64,000 nucleotides of DNA from Branchipolynoe longqiensis (GCA_030323885.1 CM059189.1:51433661-51497660); one strand, 5' to 3'; numbered from the stretch's first letter, positions 30,986 to 43,799 are shown. Program-made: numbers and translations. The notes: generated from the sequence alone by a model not told the origin.

Positions 30986-31156
30986 GCTACAGGATTGACT
31001 GGACCTACCAGGAGTGACGTGTTGCGGTTTACCTGAGGTCAGGTCACTACATGGGGTCAAAGTGCAAACCGCAATAGAGACGAGACATCAATGTGTCATC
31101 GAGTATCCACCGCAACGTCGGCGCGGTTTAGGTTCAATTCACTATTCACCGGTCTT

Positions 31157-31517
31157 CCAAGTTAAAGTTGGATAGTCCGATGGCTTTGAATTTCTGTCAT
31201 TTTCCCGGATAAATATATATTAGGTTGATAGTTATAATCTATCTTATTTTAATTTGAAGTAAATTTTATTTTAAATGGCTAGATTTTGAGATATTTTAAG
31301 TGAAAACATGCTAAATTAATTTTGGCAAGCATGCTAAAAGAGACACCAGATGCTTCCGCAGTAACAGGTTCTATTAAATTGACTCAGTATTCCCTTCTAT
31401 GTGGCAACACATACTTAATAAGTGCATCAGAATCTAAGTTAGATATGCAGAATCAAATCTAGATATTTGCTTTGGTTTTGAAAATGTGATGCTTTCATCG
31501 GACTATGTAGCGTACAG
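31157..31517. mobile_element. MITE-1 copy
   Basis: Left end 'aaagttggatagtccgatgg', right end 'tcatcggactatgtagcgta'. Confidence 0.88.
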
Positions 31518-31570
31518 CCTTGTTTATTTTTAGGCCTACATTTTCCTATAGAAACCCGAAATATCCCCCA

Positions 31571-31893
31571 TTATTAGGTTGCAGAATCTCATGGCCTTGA
31601 ATTTCTGCCATATATTTCAGATAAATATAATAGGTCGATCGAAATACTTTAGCTTGAAGTAAATTTTATTCTAAAGGTTAACATTAGAGGTATTCAAAGT
31701 GAAAATATGCTAAATTAATGTTGATGCACAAACCGAAATGACTGACAACAGATGGATTCTATTAAATTGAGTTAATATTTCTTCTATGCGGAATGTTGAA
31801 GGAGTCCGCCAGTTTCTAAGCTGGATATGTAGGATTAAATCTTGGTAATTATTTTGGTTTCGAAAATAAATAATTTCAGACTATACAGCATTA
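31571..31893. mobile_element. MITE-1, old degraded copy
   Basis: 'tggccttgaatttctgccat' and 'gtaggattaaatcttggtaa' align with the family, but the termini are decayed. Confidence 0.7.
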
Positions 31894-32004
31894 TGATTAA
31901 TAGCTAGTGTGGATGACTATTTCTTTTTAAGTTACGAAAAAAAAAACGCCCCATTTTAAAAATTATAACCCTGTGATCCCATTTAATCAAGACTTAGATA
32001 TCTT

Positions 32005-32261
32005 TAAGCTAAGATTCCTTATATGCGGTATGCGGCATGCGAATGCGAATAAAAATCGAAAAGCATGTAAATGAATAGTGGTGCTTCCATACGTCCGAAT
32101 GTGGCAAATGGATCGACCGGTACGGCATGCGAATGCTGCTGCGTTTGCCATAGAAAACAATACTGTTCCTTCACAAATTTTGAGGAAAACCCCCCCCCCC
32201 AAAATGTTGGGGGTTGGCATATATCTATGCCGCATATCGTGTATAAGGAATCTTAGCTTTA
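32005..32261. mobile_element. MITE-2 copy
   Basis: Ends 'aagctaagattccttatatg' and 'gtataaggaatcttagcttt'. Subterminal 'gcatgcgaatgcgaat' repeats occur inside. Confidence 0.87.
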
Positions 32262-32719
32262 GTTGTTACCAAATACGCAATAGTCAGTATTCACATAGGT
32301 TTTTACTAATTTTAGTAACGAAATTTAAGGACTTGCTATTGCTTTTTTTAAAGTAAGAAATTCAATTATAGGGTCCATAGAATATTTCTTTTTAACATAC
32401 TTGACACTTATCCTAGACTAGTTAATAATTCATATACTTGGGCATTCAACACAAACTGTTGCTAATAGAATTAGCAATTTTTGTTTAATAAATATTGTGT
32501 GGTCGTCACGGTATTCTGATGACAGCAGTCAGCGTTTTGAACTTGAGGCCCAGCATTTGGGCTTCCAATTTATTAGGGGTCTTTACATATTCCAGGTAAA
32601 ATTTTGATAAAATTGTACAGATCTTGACAAGAATCCATGAAATTCTACAAGAACTTGCTCAATCCATGGTTCTAACTACGCACATCTCCCAAATACACAT
32701 ATTGTGTAGCGGTAGTGAT

Positions 32720-33056
32720 TAAAGTTGCATAGTCTGTCATTTTCTGAGATAACTATATTAGGTTGATTGCTATGATCTACATTATTTTAATTTGAAGTAA
32801 ATTTGGTTTTAAATGGCTAACTTCTGAGACATTTGAAGTGCAAACGTACAAAATTAATTTTGGCAACCATGCAAAAACTCTGATACCTTAGGTTTCTGCA
32901 ATAACGGGTTATATTAAATTGGCTCGGTAATCCCTTCTATGTGGCGACAAATCATCAGTGCACCAGTATCGAAGTTACATATTTTGTAGAATGAAATCTA
33001 GAACACTGCTTAGGTTTTGAAAATTTGACATTTTCATCGGACTATGCAGCTTTAAG
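32720..33056. mobile_element. MITE-1 copy
   Basis: Left end 'taaagttgcatagtctgtca' with a small deletion, right end 'catcggactatgcagcttta'. Confidence 0.88.
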
Positions 33057-33227
33057 AGAAGTTGCTTACAAAGTGCCGTTTTGTATCCTGCCCCTTTAAT
33101 GCCGTTTCGGCATTTCCAACAGCTTACTACTTGATCCAACTCGACTATTTGTTTGTACTATGCATTCTAGTCCATATTGCGGACCGTACATTGCACAAGT
33201 CACAGCAGGTCAATTTTCAGTATTGAC

Positions 33228-33515
33228 TTAAAGTTGCATAGTCCGATGGTTTTGAGTTTCCGTTACTTCCTGAGATAAATATATTTGATTGATCATTATA
33301 ATCTACCTTACTTTCATTTGAAGAAACCTGTGTTTTAAATGGTTAACTTTTGAGATATTTGAAGTGCAAACATGTAAAATAAATTTAGGAAAACACTAAA
33401 ATTCTGTCATCACAAGCTTAGGTAGTAACGTGTTCTGTTAATTTGATTCAGTATCCCCTTCTATGTGGTGACAAATGCTTAATATGCACACTAGTATCTA
33501 AGTTAGACATCTATC
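33228..33515. mobile_element. MITE-1, right end missing
   Basis: Left end 'aaagttgcatagtccgatgg'. Similarity stops near 'aagttagacatctatc'. Confidence 0.85.
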
Positions 33516-35692
33516 ATGGCCTCAAAAACTATTTTCGCAAAATAAATTCAAGAACTTCCAATTGGCTGATAAAAAAACAGCTGAATGTGAAATTGAAGAG
33601 AAAAATCTGAACTATTTAATAGAAACAAGAGAAATTTGCTTTCAAAGTACCAAAAAGCACAAATTACTGTGATAGTTAGGGTAGTTTTAATGTTGCCTCT
33701 ATGACAGTGGCATTTGCTTTACCCTTCGATCGTTGTGAGCGCAAAATGTGCCCGGATGTCCGACATTGAGAATTGCCATTTTCGAGTTTATTTAATTACA
33801 TTTATCTATAGCTTATTTCAGGAAGGCATTTATCTGTATTTCTTTGTTTTATTGTCATCGATGATTGCGTACTACTATATGAGGTGTGATAATTGCCTCA
33901 GTATCGTATGGTCTGTGTGTGTGTGTGTGCAGCCCTATAATGACTGCCGATTTTGTACCCAGTGAACAAAAATCTTCCAACAACTGGATCCTGTGGCGGT
34001 GCTGCAGGTCAGACCCTTTTTCATGCTATAAAGTATAATGGATACCAGTAGAATGATAGCATAAACCGTCCAGTATCTATCGAGAAGAAATGCCCGCGTT
34101 CGAGAGTCAACTAAACTGCCCCGCCCCCATCAGATCCCTACTCCCCTCCCGCGCTGCAATTTACGTACGGTTCAGAATTATCTATGGTTCAAAATTATAT
34201 ATACGTAGACCAGCAACGACCCTCAGAATAGACACCAGGCCTTGTACAACCATATTATTGATTAAAATGTTCTATGACCAACCATACGATACACTGCATC
34301 CCAACGTTATGACTTTTTTTCATGTGTAAACAGTGGCAGCATTGGCATTACACTGATGCTATCCACTGGCACTGACTAACATTGTCATTGGTAGAAGTGA
34401 TAACTGCTACATTGGCTTAACTGGTCACCCGACTATTACCCTACTATTACCACACTGACCGCACTGCCTCAGACCTAAATGACCATATTCTTCTCTCACC
34501 CCCCCCCCATCCCCTCTTTTTTTTAAATAAAAAAAAACATCACGTCACTTCTGAAGAAAATTCACGATAATGCATCGTCACCACATTGTCTAATCATAAT
34601 TTGCACCACATATCTGCACAGTGGGAGGATGCAACAGTTTGCATTATATGTGAAAACATCACATTAAGCTCGGCCCGGGGAGGCGTGGTGAGTGCCAATG
34701 CATGCCACCATATTGACTGCTAACAGGTAGGCCTAGAGGCTAGACATCCCACACATGAACTGGGCCTGGGATCTCTGCATGCATAGAAATGGACCAGATG
34801 TCAGAGGGAAACTGACACTGTCCAATCACCCGAGTCTGCATACCCAGATCCTATAGCACTCTGCCAGTGACACATTTAAGCAACGCTTGACTGCTCTCTC
34901 ATGACGTGAGTTTTTAGAAAGTTATGGTGCTACGTAAAGTGCGAAGACTCAGACTGGCAAGAAACCACCAGCTAAGTTGTAACGATACTTACAGTCACAG
35001 AATGTGCGCGAAACGTATACCAGTGGGCCCGTCCATGGTTGTACAGCCGAAATTCTTCTGTGTCGTCGTCAGTTTTGATCATTCGGTGTCAATGCCTGTT
35101 TCAGGGGTTCAAAATCCAACAGTACACAGTAGATTTTCTCCCAACAGATTGCCCAAAATAACACGGCGATGTCATTGATGTCATCTGCTATTTTCGTTGC
35201 GATGATATCATTTTGGACCAATGAGGAGCGTTGTTGTAGTCGACCAATGAGCGGCGTCTGTTCAGCGGCCGGTTGCCTGTAAAAGTGGACTGCCCAAATA
35301 GGTGATACTGTGGCGCCACCTATCTACGAAAACTATCGACATTTGGCTAGCGAGTGAGGACAGTTTTTTTTATTAGAGAATCTTAGCGTTATACTGATAG
35401 TGTCAACCTATATATTTTTAGTTTTTTGTTTAGTGTATGTTATCAGCAATGTATCTATGTTAGTTTTAAATGGGGAAAGCACCTAATAAGTATTGTACTT
35501 CTGCTTTCTCCTTTTTCATGTGAAAAAATTACTGATATAAATATCAGCTTGTGTGTACATTGATCATGTGGATATAAATATATTATTATTATTATTGAGA
35601 TAAATTTGGAAATAGCATGATTATATTATGTTAACGGACATAATATAATGGACTGGAATCAAACCTATTCACCACATTATTATCTATGCCAG
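33516..35692. other. Spacer without recognised gene
   Basis: No splice-supported exon seen. Positions 35520-35595 ('tactgatataaatatcagct' leading to an (att)n tail) recur in reverse at about 9930-9999 and resemble the microsatellite-ended 3' tail of a LINE; this is a weak inference. Other ORFs up to 84 codons show no domain. Confidence 0.4.
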
Positions 35693-35806
35693 ACGGGATG
35701 GCCGAATGAGTTGGTAGGTAGTGGTATTGGGCAAGGATCAGTGGACTGGGGAAGATGAAATATCTGCAATTGAAATCCCCCCTGCTTAATCAAGTAATGT
35801 ACAAAT
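35693..35806 (+). repeat. Short SINE-A head with the shared 3' tail
   Basis: 'gacgggatggccgaatgagt' is followed after a deletion by 'gggcaaggatcagtggactg' and 'attgaaatcccccctgctta', a degenerate form of the tail at 51247-51346 and 60443-60540. Confidence 0.7.
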
Positions 35807-36050
35807 ATATATTTTTAAGAATTATGGAAGCAAAGTATATGCATATCTCATTTGAACGCCGTAGTTCACTGTGCATATTTTTTTTTTAAAGAAAAAAGAT
35901 TAATATTAATAATAAACGGCTATATACCGGGACTCATTTTCCATCTGCCCATTCACTCTGTATAGACTATATTTGTGTATTCTCAATACGTCATTCTGCC
36001 ACATCATTTATTACTTAATTTTAAAATTAAGGTTGTTTATGATTATTTGC

Positions 36051-36413
36051 TTAAAGTTGCATAGTCCGATGGTTTTGAGTTTCTGTCATTTTCCTGAGAT
36101 AAATATAGTAAATTGGTTGTTATAATCTACCTTACTTTCGCTTCAAGTACTGTTTATCTTAAACAACTAATTCTTTTGAGATATTTGAAGTGTAAACGTG
36201 TAAAATTAGTTTTGGCAAACATGCCAAAACTCTGACACGGCACCATGTGCTTTAGCATCAACAGGTTCTATAAAATTGTCTCATTCTTTCCTTATATGTA
36301 GCAACAAATATTTAATAAGTGCATCAGTATCTAAGTTAGATATGTAGAATCAATTCTAGATAATTGTTTTGGTTTTTAAAATGTTATGCTTCATCGGATT
36401 ATGCAGCTTTAAA
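36051..36413. mobile_element. MITE-1 copy, complete
   Basis: Ends 'taaagttgcatagtccgatg' and 'catcggattatgcagcttta'. Confidence 0.9.
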
Positions 36414-37024
36414 TCAGTTACGCTTGGAAATACTACTAGCAAATTAGTGCCCCTCCAAAAAACCTATATTTTGTTCTCCCCAAAAGAAAAGACTTGATGC
36501 AATGATACGATTATTGTATAAACATTATGTGCATTAGTGCACACTATTTATTAATGGATTTACACTGGCTGTCGTGTAATACAAGTGATTCTCGACATCT
36601 TACTCATACATCGTTAGCTCTATTTCTAAATGATGTCACTATTTATGGATATACCAATAGTACTATTAGTAGAGCGATCAGTGGTTCGACACCCATGCAT
36701 TAACCATAAATGAAAGCAGTTTGTATATATATATATCATTTCCTGTCTATGACAGGGAATGATTTCTCCAACTTCTAATCAGAGACAACAGTGCAGAATA
36801 GACGAGTTCGCAATTCCAACTGCGCATGCGCTAAAAACGGTGTGCTAAGAAAACAAATTCACGTGTTCATTGGTTTTACCTATATCCACAACACAACACT
36901 TCTGCATTTATATTATTTTCAATCAAATTAAACAATTGCGCATAAAGATTGATCCCCTCACGCAGCATAATAATGCAATGAATATATTTAATACACAGCT
37001 ATCGATAATTAAGAATGTTGAGCT

Positions 37025-37790
37025 AAAGGCCCTGTCACACTACAACGTTTCCCACCAACGCGTGTCGACGTGTTGCCTTTTCGGTCGAAACGTCGGTACA
37101 TGTCTGGTACATTACCGACGCGTTACCGGCGCGTCGGTACACGTTGAGGGATAGCAACGTGTGAATGGACACGTCGGCACGCGCCGGGTCGCGCCGATCA
37201 TTTTGTGCTTGCACAAAACTTTCGACGGGCCGCAACGCGCGTCAGCGTGTTGATGGGTGCGTTACCGACGCGTTAGCAACACGTCGACACCCGTTGGCGG
37301 CGCGCCGGCGGAACGCTGGCAGGACGTTGATCAACGTCGATTAATGTTGGCATTTATTTTGCCAAACTGCGATCGTTCCGTCGGCGCGTCGGTGACCTCC
37401 CATCGACGTGTAGTGGGCGCGCGCGCTATTGGCGTTGCTCCAGCGTTTCTCGACACGTTGGACATGTTGCTGGCGTGTCTTGACGTGTTGCTGGCGCGTC
37501 TTCCGCGTGCCTAACGTTACGCGGCATTCTGCGAACCTTTAATGACGCGCTACCCCCACGCCGTGGGCGTGCCGACAACACGCTGGGAACCCGCTGGCGG
37601 GACGTTCACATGTTGCTCTGCCGCACGTCAAAACCTGTTGGCCGCGCGCCAAAAACACGCCACTAACACGCTGCAACCCGTCAAACTTTCTGCCACAACA
37701 CCAAAAAGTTGGACGTGTGTCGACGGGTTGCAAATATTTTGTGCGTTGGCGGCACGCCGGAAGAAATGTCGTAATGTGACAGGGCCTTTA
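37025..37790. mobile_element. MITE-4, CpG-rich TIR element of about 765 bp
   Basis: Left end 'aaggccctgtcacactacaa', right end 'cgtaatgtgacagggcctt'. A 'ta' on each side could be the target duplication. The interior is rich in 'acgcgtcg', 'cgttggc' and 'cgcgcc' motifs, quite unlike the AT-rich surroundings. No protein domain in any frame. Confidence 0.87.
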
Positions 37791-38095
37791 CAAACATCCA
37801 ATTCCCCAGACAACTGTCAGCCACTTTACTCACTTCTAAAAGGCTGCTGTCTACATCAACAACCACTCAGAGTTTCCCCAACCATTGTTTTCCCCGCCTT
37901 TTTGTTTGTTTTGGTCACAAGGTGACTGTAGGCATTTTGGTCACAAACTGGTCACAAGTGGTTACAAGCCTGAGTATGACTGGCGGGTGTACTGGGAATT
38001 ATCTGCCCCACAAAACAGTAAGTTGCTTTATTTGCTTTGAAGCAGAATTAAACATATTAAATGTGGGCAAAAATATTTACAAGGCAATATCTCTG

Positions 38096-38302
38096 AAGCT
38101 AAGATTCCGTATATGTGGTAGACGGTATGCAAATGCAACAAAAATGCATTCTCACTGATCGGTCCATTGAGCGATCCACTTTGCCGTCTACGCATTCGCA
38201 TTCACAACTGGACATATGAAAGCACCACCGTGCGTTTACATACTTTTCCATTTTTTGTTGCATTTGCATACCGCATACCATGTATATGGAATCTTAGCTT
38301 TA
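38096..38302. mobile_element. MITE-2 copy
   Basis: Ends 'aagctaagattccgtatatg' and 'tatatggaatcttagcttt'. Confidence 0.9.
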
Positions 38303-38810
38303 GTCAAGTGGTTCTACGAACTAAATGGAAGCAAAGCTATTTTGCCGGCCCCTTTTATCTATGGCAATACACACCAGTTGTCAATTAACACACATTGTTT
38401 ATTTGGGGGAGATGACCCATGTGAGTCCTGCTTCCAGTGAGGATGTTTTACATAGCTCACAGTTTTCACTTTTCAGGCCTACGTAGATCACTCAATGTGG
38501 TAAGCCGCATTGGGATAAGGGAAAGTTGTCATAAGGTAAAACATGAAAAGACAGATCATAGCGAAGGGACATTACAGTGCAATAAGAGTTATCAGTAAAA
38601 TATAACATCCTGAACACTCTGTAACAAATGTACATGAAATGCATATGTGTCATCACTGCTGTCCGTATTGTACATGAACGGAGGATGTCATATATATCGG
38701 TATCGATGTACGCACGAAAGAAAGACCGGCGGAAACGCCCACCATGGTGGGTTGGTGTTGCCGATAATAAAACCACTTGTCAACCAGATCTCAAGCAGTT
38801 CGGACGTCCT

Positions 38811-38985
38811 TTACAGTATGTGGCATGCTATTCGCATTCGCACCGATCCGCCCATTGAGTGATCTACTTTGCCATCCATGCATTCGCATTCACAACTGGT
38901 CATATGGAAGCACCACCGTGCGTTTACATGCTTTTCCATTTTTTGTCGCATTCGGATAATGCGTAAATACAGAATCTTAGCTTTA
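38811..38985. mobile_element. MITE-2, left end missing
   Basis: 'cattcgcattcacaactggt' and the right end 'cagaatcttagcttt' match the family. Confidence 0.82.
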
Positions 38986-39587
38986 CGCTATAGCCTCATG
39001 CTACATTTTGCCTTTGCCATGTCATGTGGTTGTTGCCCATATGGGTGTACATTTACATTTGCTTTATGCTGACCGACTTCATCAATTGCTAAGCCTAAAT
39101 TGTTCACCTATTTGGATAGATTCTATTATGATATCAGGGTACATATTATTTCCTAGACTATGATTAATTGCATTTAATGAATATTCACCAACTTACAGTA
39201 GACCTCTAGAGTAGTATTAGTACTAATATAATATTAAAATGAGCATACATATAATGCTAGATTAGTTTTCAATACATATTGGAAGGTGTGGAACAGACTA
39301 GCAGAGTTTGAAGACTCAGGAGACTCAGAGTATTGCCGTGCGATATTTGTAGTTTCTTTGTCCGGCATTTAACCGCTTAGTGGACGGCCAAAGTTGTCAA
39401 TATTTCGACAAGGGGGTTGAGAGGGGCTGACAGTAAAGTATTACTTTTATCATTAAATAAAAATGTTGCTATTTTGTAGCCACTATTATTTTGTACAACA
39501 GGCCACCTCATCTGGTCATTGTACATTAGTTGATTAAGCTGGGGAATTTTCAATCGCTGACAATTGGTCTTCTTTCTTTATTCACCA
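38986..39587. other. Spacer, no gene seen
   Basis: AT-rich sequence with no recognised repeat, exon or RNA gene. Confidence 0.4.
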
Positions 39588-39760
39588 GCTCCTTGCCCTA
39601 TTCTAGTAATGCCGAATGTCAGGCTAGGTAGCAAATCGTGTCAATTTTTAAGTTATTGGTTTGACTCGACCAGACTTTGAACCAGGGAGTTTGAATCCCA
39701 TGATCTACCAAAATGGGAGGTGAGCACTCAACTCATTTGGCCACCCGATCTGGGTCTGTA
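39588..39760 (-). repeat. SINE-A head half
   Basis: 'ccttgccctattctagtaat' to 'tcaactcatttggccacccg'. The tail is missing. Confidence 0.85.
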
Positions 39761-40534
39761 GTAAGATGTTGATGCGTACTACTTTGTGGGGGTGGGGGGG
39801 GGGGGGAGGTCTGATAAAGTAGTACACTTTGTACTACTTTGAAAATGTTGACAACGTTGTACGGCCCCTTACTTTGTTAAAGGTGTACGGCACAGACTAA
39901 GGCACTAGCAATGTATTATGATAAATGCTCCCCAGCACAGCTCTTTGAAGAGATTCACTGCATATATATAAACAAATATGTCTGAAAACTGACGGGTGTG
40001 CAAGAGCCCTGTCAGTGTTTTGGTGTCTATTTTGAGCAAGTTTTAGAATTGTCAGCTTTTCTTAATTCTCTGCAAACTGGTGTAGATACAAAGTAGAATA
40101 AACTACTAATGGTGATTTCAATGTGTTTACCACAACACAAAATAACAGACAGATAATAACCAGACCGTCAAATTAACCAAAATATGGATTAGAAAGCAAA
40201 TAGATTCACTGCCTTCGAAAACCACGGACATGTTCAATGCACTCTTCAAACACTTACGGGGTTACATATCCTTGCGACCATTTTATATGTAATCATCGAT
40301 GTTTATGAAAATACACACTGCACTTATTCCAATTAACTTCACTATGGCTACATTGTTTTAGTCATAACCACATGAAAATTGAGGTAAATACAAACACAGT
40401 TGTATGATTTGAATCCAAATCCTGCACATTCTAAAACCCGGTACATGGGTCCCCACTGTGCTTAATTGAGCATATAGTTGTACGCTAATTCTCCCATTTT
40501 ATTATTATATAATTATTATTATTAAAATAAAACC

Positions 40535-40900
40535 TATCCCCTCCCCCAATAGCACATATCGGCTATTCATTGCTTCAGATCAAATTCTGTTATTTATGAA
40601 CATGATTATTCACTGCCAAGATCAAATTATTTTCTTTATGAGTGTGCTAAAATTGAGGAAAAAAAAAGCCACGAGTGAGCGCTAGTCACTGTCAACATGG
40701 CGATAAACACATGTGAGAGGACATCAATAAAACAAAAGTTACCCCCCCCCCCAAATAGCACAGATCAACTATTCACTACTTCAGATCAAATTCTGTCATT
40801 CATGAGCGTGACTATATCTGCCAAGATCAAATTGTATTATTTATGAGCATGCTAAAATTGAAAACAGCGAGTCAGCAGCAGTCACTGTCAGCACTGCGTG
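40535..40900 (+). repeat. Tandem duplication of about 200 bp
   Basis: 40548-40705 and 40748-40900 share 'cttcagatcaaattctgt', 'tgccaagatcaaatt' and 'gctaaaattga', ending in 'cagtcactgtca'-like sequence. Divergence is moderate. Confidence 0.7.
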
Positions 40901-42008
40901 CATTAATGAAGAGTTACAGTTGTTTTTGGTGAGCCAGCATGCGCGCTCATGCAAGTTCAAATGAGCTGGGGCGAGTTCGAACATGCTCAAGCGATTATAA
41001 ATGCACTGGTTGCCCTCCTCGTTGAGGCGCTGGTTATGAGTATGCCCAGGAATGACCAACCGCATTGTGGATCGCGGGGGAGCCGACGCGCCGCCGGGGA
41101 GGTGAAACTATAAGCAGAAGCCTAGCAGCCCATGGACGCTCACGCGGAGAAGCAGCTCGGGACAAAGAGAAACTTTTGTGCAATGTATTTAAGAAGCAAA
41201 TGTCATATTTAACAGCGCATGGATAGCATATTTGCAACAAAAACTTGGAAAACCATAATTTCTCCCCTATAAAAGTGTAAATAAGGCTACCATTACGGCT
41301 CCACGCTCTGTATAAATAACTGCAATAACATCTGGTCATCTGGTCTCCTGGTATTTTTCACACAGCTGATTTACTACAAAAGCACAAACACGTTTTCAAT
41401 CAATGGTACCAAAATATTATATTGCTAGAAACAACAATCCATATAGTAAGATACCTTCAGCTAGTTTTTAAAAGTTGGAATACATTTAAAGATAATTATT
41501 GTGATTAATTGTTATAAGTTATTTTATGGCAAGTGTTAATCACATAGAATCAGCCAATCATATGGCCTTGAACTTATGGCCGGCGATGGCATCACGGTGG
41601 CGGCCTCTTGTGGCCTAGTGATGTACTGATTAGGCCCGAAGCATCAGACGCTTGAACTGTCCTTGGTTTGCGAAAATGATCTCTATCAGAGCACAAAGAG
41701 AAACAGTCCCTCGCCCGCACCAACACACAGACACACACCTCCATACCCACCCACACAGATAGTCATTCGCGAAATAACTCGCGCTGGTCGAGAATTTCAG
41801 AATTTGAAGGCTTAGGGAGAAATATACGGTAACAAGGAGAAAGATGGCTTTCTATGGCGGAGGTGAAGTCAAACTTCTCGAACAGTTATGATTGCTGAAC
41901 TAACTAAGCAGTGTATCAACGTGGATTTGAAAAACAGCTGGTTACGCAAACCATTCACCAGGTGGTTCTGCGGTGAAGAAAGACCTGCGGACCTACTTCA
42001 TTACCTAA
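40901..42008. other. Spacer, no gene seen
   Basis: Contains a GC-rich patch at 41070-41160 with no recognised exon. If the host gene continues past 43344 its last exon or 3' UTR could lie here, but nothing specific supports that. Confidence 0.35.
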
Positions 42009-42010
42009 TA

Positions 42011-42543
42011 CCCCAGTCACACGAGGCCTGCGTTCGCTAACGATCGATTCGCGACGTCAAAAGGTCCTCCTTGCGCCCTCCTTACGCCCTGATTGAGTGC
42101 TGTCGCCGTGAGGACGCCAACCTCCCGGCGTCCATTTCGGGAATTTTGGACGCAAGGAGGTTGCTGCTGCTGCACGTGCAACCTCCTTGCGTCCTGTTCC
42201 GGCGGTGCCATTCAAAATGGTTGGCGCCCTGGGTTGGCGAGTTGCCGGCGATCTGGCGGCGATCTGGCGCTGACCTAGCGGCGCCAAAATATGCAATGCC
42301 GTGCTCACCGGGTGGTAGGCACTATGGCGCTGCCCTGGCGCCGCCCTGGCACCACCCTGATGCTGCCCTGGTGCCGCCCCGGCCCTGATATGGCGACAGC
42401 CGCCGCCGCCCTGGGGCCGCCATGGGGCCGCCCTGGCGCCTACCACGTATTTGAATCAATGTATCAAATGCGACGCTGGGAGGTTGGCGTCCTTTTGGGC
42501 GTGAGGAGGTCGGAGGCGGACGCTGGCTCTCATGTGACTGGGG
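42011..42543. mobile_element. MITE-5, GC-rich TIR element with TA flanks
   Basis: Ends 'ccccagtcacacgag' and 'ctcatgtgactgggg', each bordered by 'ta'. The interior is GC-rich with repeated 'gcgccgccctggc' blocks. Confidence 0.87.
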
Positions 42544-42837
42544 TATAAGCCCCGCGAGATATAAACATGACTGCAGTAATCAATAATTACAAGAACGCCG
42601 GCAATGAACAGTCATGGATATCCCTAATATGATGAACACGTCCAGACCGACCGGTGATGACTGCAAACTTCCCATTCTGGCATTATTTCAAGACAGCGCT
42701 TCCTAGGCATTTGCGTACCGAATACCGAGGTTTACTCGGTAAGATGAACGCGGGAGCCACCTGGGGGAAGAAATGTGAATTACTTAGGAAATTATGCATC
42801 GAGAATATATCAATAAAAGGCATGTGAATATATGCTT

Positions 42838-43177
42838 TGGTTAGTTGTTGGAGGTTTACGTCCTGGCAACATCTAAGGTCATATCAGGATGGGTATCGAC
42901 TTGTGACCATGCGCACTTGTGGCGACTTTATAGTGCTGCCCCACTGGGAGACAAGGCCACCAGCACCATGACCAGATATCCCACTCAGTCACATTATCCT
43001 GACACTGAGCCAACCAGTCCTTGCCCTATCCTAATATTATAATAATGTCGAGCGCCTGGCTAGGAAGTGACAAGTATGCATTTTTTAAGTCATTCGTTTA
43101 ACTCGACCGCAAACCAAACTCCCAATCTCCCACACACGAGGCCCGCGCTCTACCGATTCAGCCACCACGCCCGGTCA
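42838..43177 (-). repeat. SINE-A, full length
   Basis: 'ggaggtttacgtcctggcaa' to 'ccgattcagccaccacgccc' in reverse. Confidence 0.92.
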
Positions 43178-43343
43178 CAGACTCATAGTCATACACTGAC
43201 ATAGTCATACACTGACATAGTCATACACATATAGGAACCACAAACTGAGACACACACTAAGCGAGACCTGCACAGGGGTTGGGAAGGGGTTGGGGAGGAG
43301 GGGGGGGGGGCGAGTGGGAGGAGGGGGGGGGGGGGGGGTAACA

Positions 43344-43458
43344 TCACTTACTGACTGATGTCACGTCTTCATCCTCTGGGTTCTTGTCACTTAGTACCAT
43401 GCTCATCGACATTGCCGTTTTGGGGCAGCCTTTCGTGAGGTATCGACGCCGTCGCCAC
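43344..43458 (-). CDS. Cytoplasmic-tail exon of the multi-EGF membrane protein
   Basis: Acceptor 'ttttcctcctgtag' precedes the exon. Read with the two bases left by the transmembrane exon, it starts R-WRRRRYLTKG, a basic cluster just inside the membrane that fits a stop-transfer signal. It continues through a Ser/Met stretch to an acidic end 'DKNPEDEDVTSVSK' and a TGA at 43346-43344. The phase (2/1 split of an Arg codon) matches 47465-47609. A 'GTAAGT' within 'gtcagtaagtga' could instead act as a donor, so the exon might end at 43352 and the protein run on. No signalling motif was recognised. The tail (about 38 residues) is short. Confidence 0.62.
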
Positions 43459-43531
43459 CTACAGGAGGAAAATGGAAACACTATCAGTCTTGCTGCATAC
43501 AGTAAATCACGTGAGATAAAACATGTTAAAA

Positions 43532-43799
43532 CAGGGCCGCTTTCAGGGTACGCCTCAGAGTCGACTCCAAGATGGCTCCGCGACGTCTTTTTGGCCAATT
43601 TGCATTCAGGGTGTACCTCGGAGTCGACTCCGAGACGTCGCGCTTTTCAGATAGGAGGCAAAAAGCGCCTCCAAAATTGGTCTGCGCTTCAGTAGTTTCA
43701 GCCAATCAAAGGTCTTCTCAAGGCAACCAACAACTATATTCCTTCAGACGAGCGCGACATCCAGAATTTCTCCGAGGCGCACCCCGAACGCGGCCCAGG
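43532..43799. mobile_element. MITE-8 copy 2
   Basis: Ends 'agggccgctttcagggtacg' and 'ccccgaacgcggccc'. It lies in the host gene intron next to the cytoplasmic exon. Confidence 0.83.

Noticed and set aside
30164..31060. Long minus-strand ORF of about 298 codons with Leu-Pro-Ser repeats, and plus-strand Val-Gly-Arg-Glu repeat ORFs
   Set aside because: Both are translations of a 30-bp minisatellite with no stops in those frames; no start context, splice sites or domain.
33714..35178. Several 79-84-codon ORFs in unassigned sequence
   Set aside because: No domains, no matching splice phases and no repetition elsewhere; length is within chance expectation for 64 kb in six frames.
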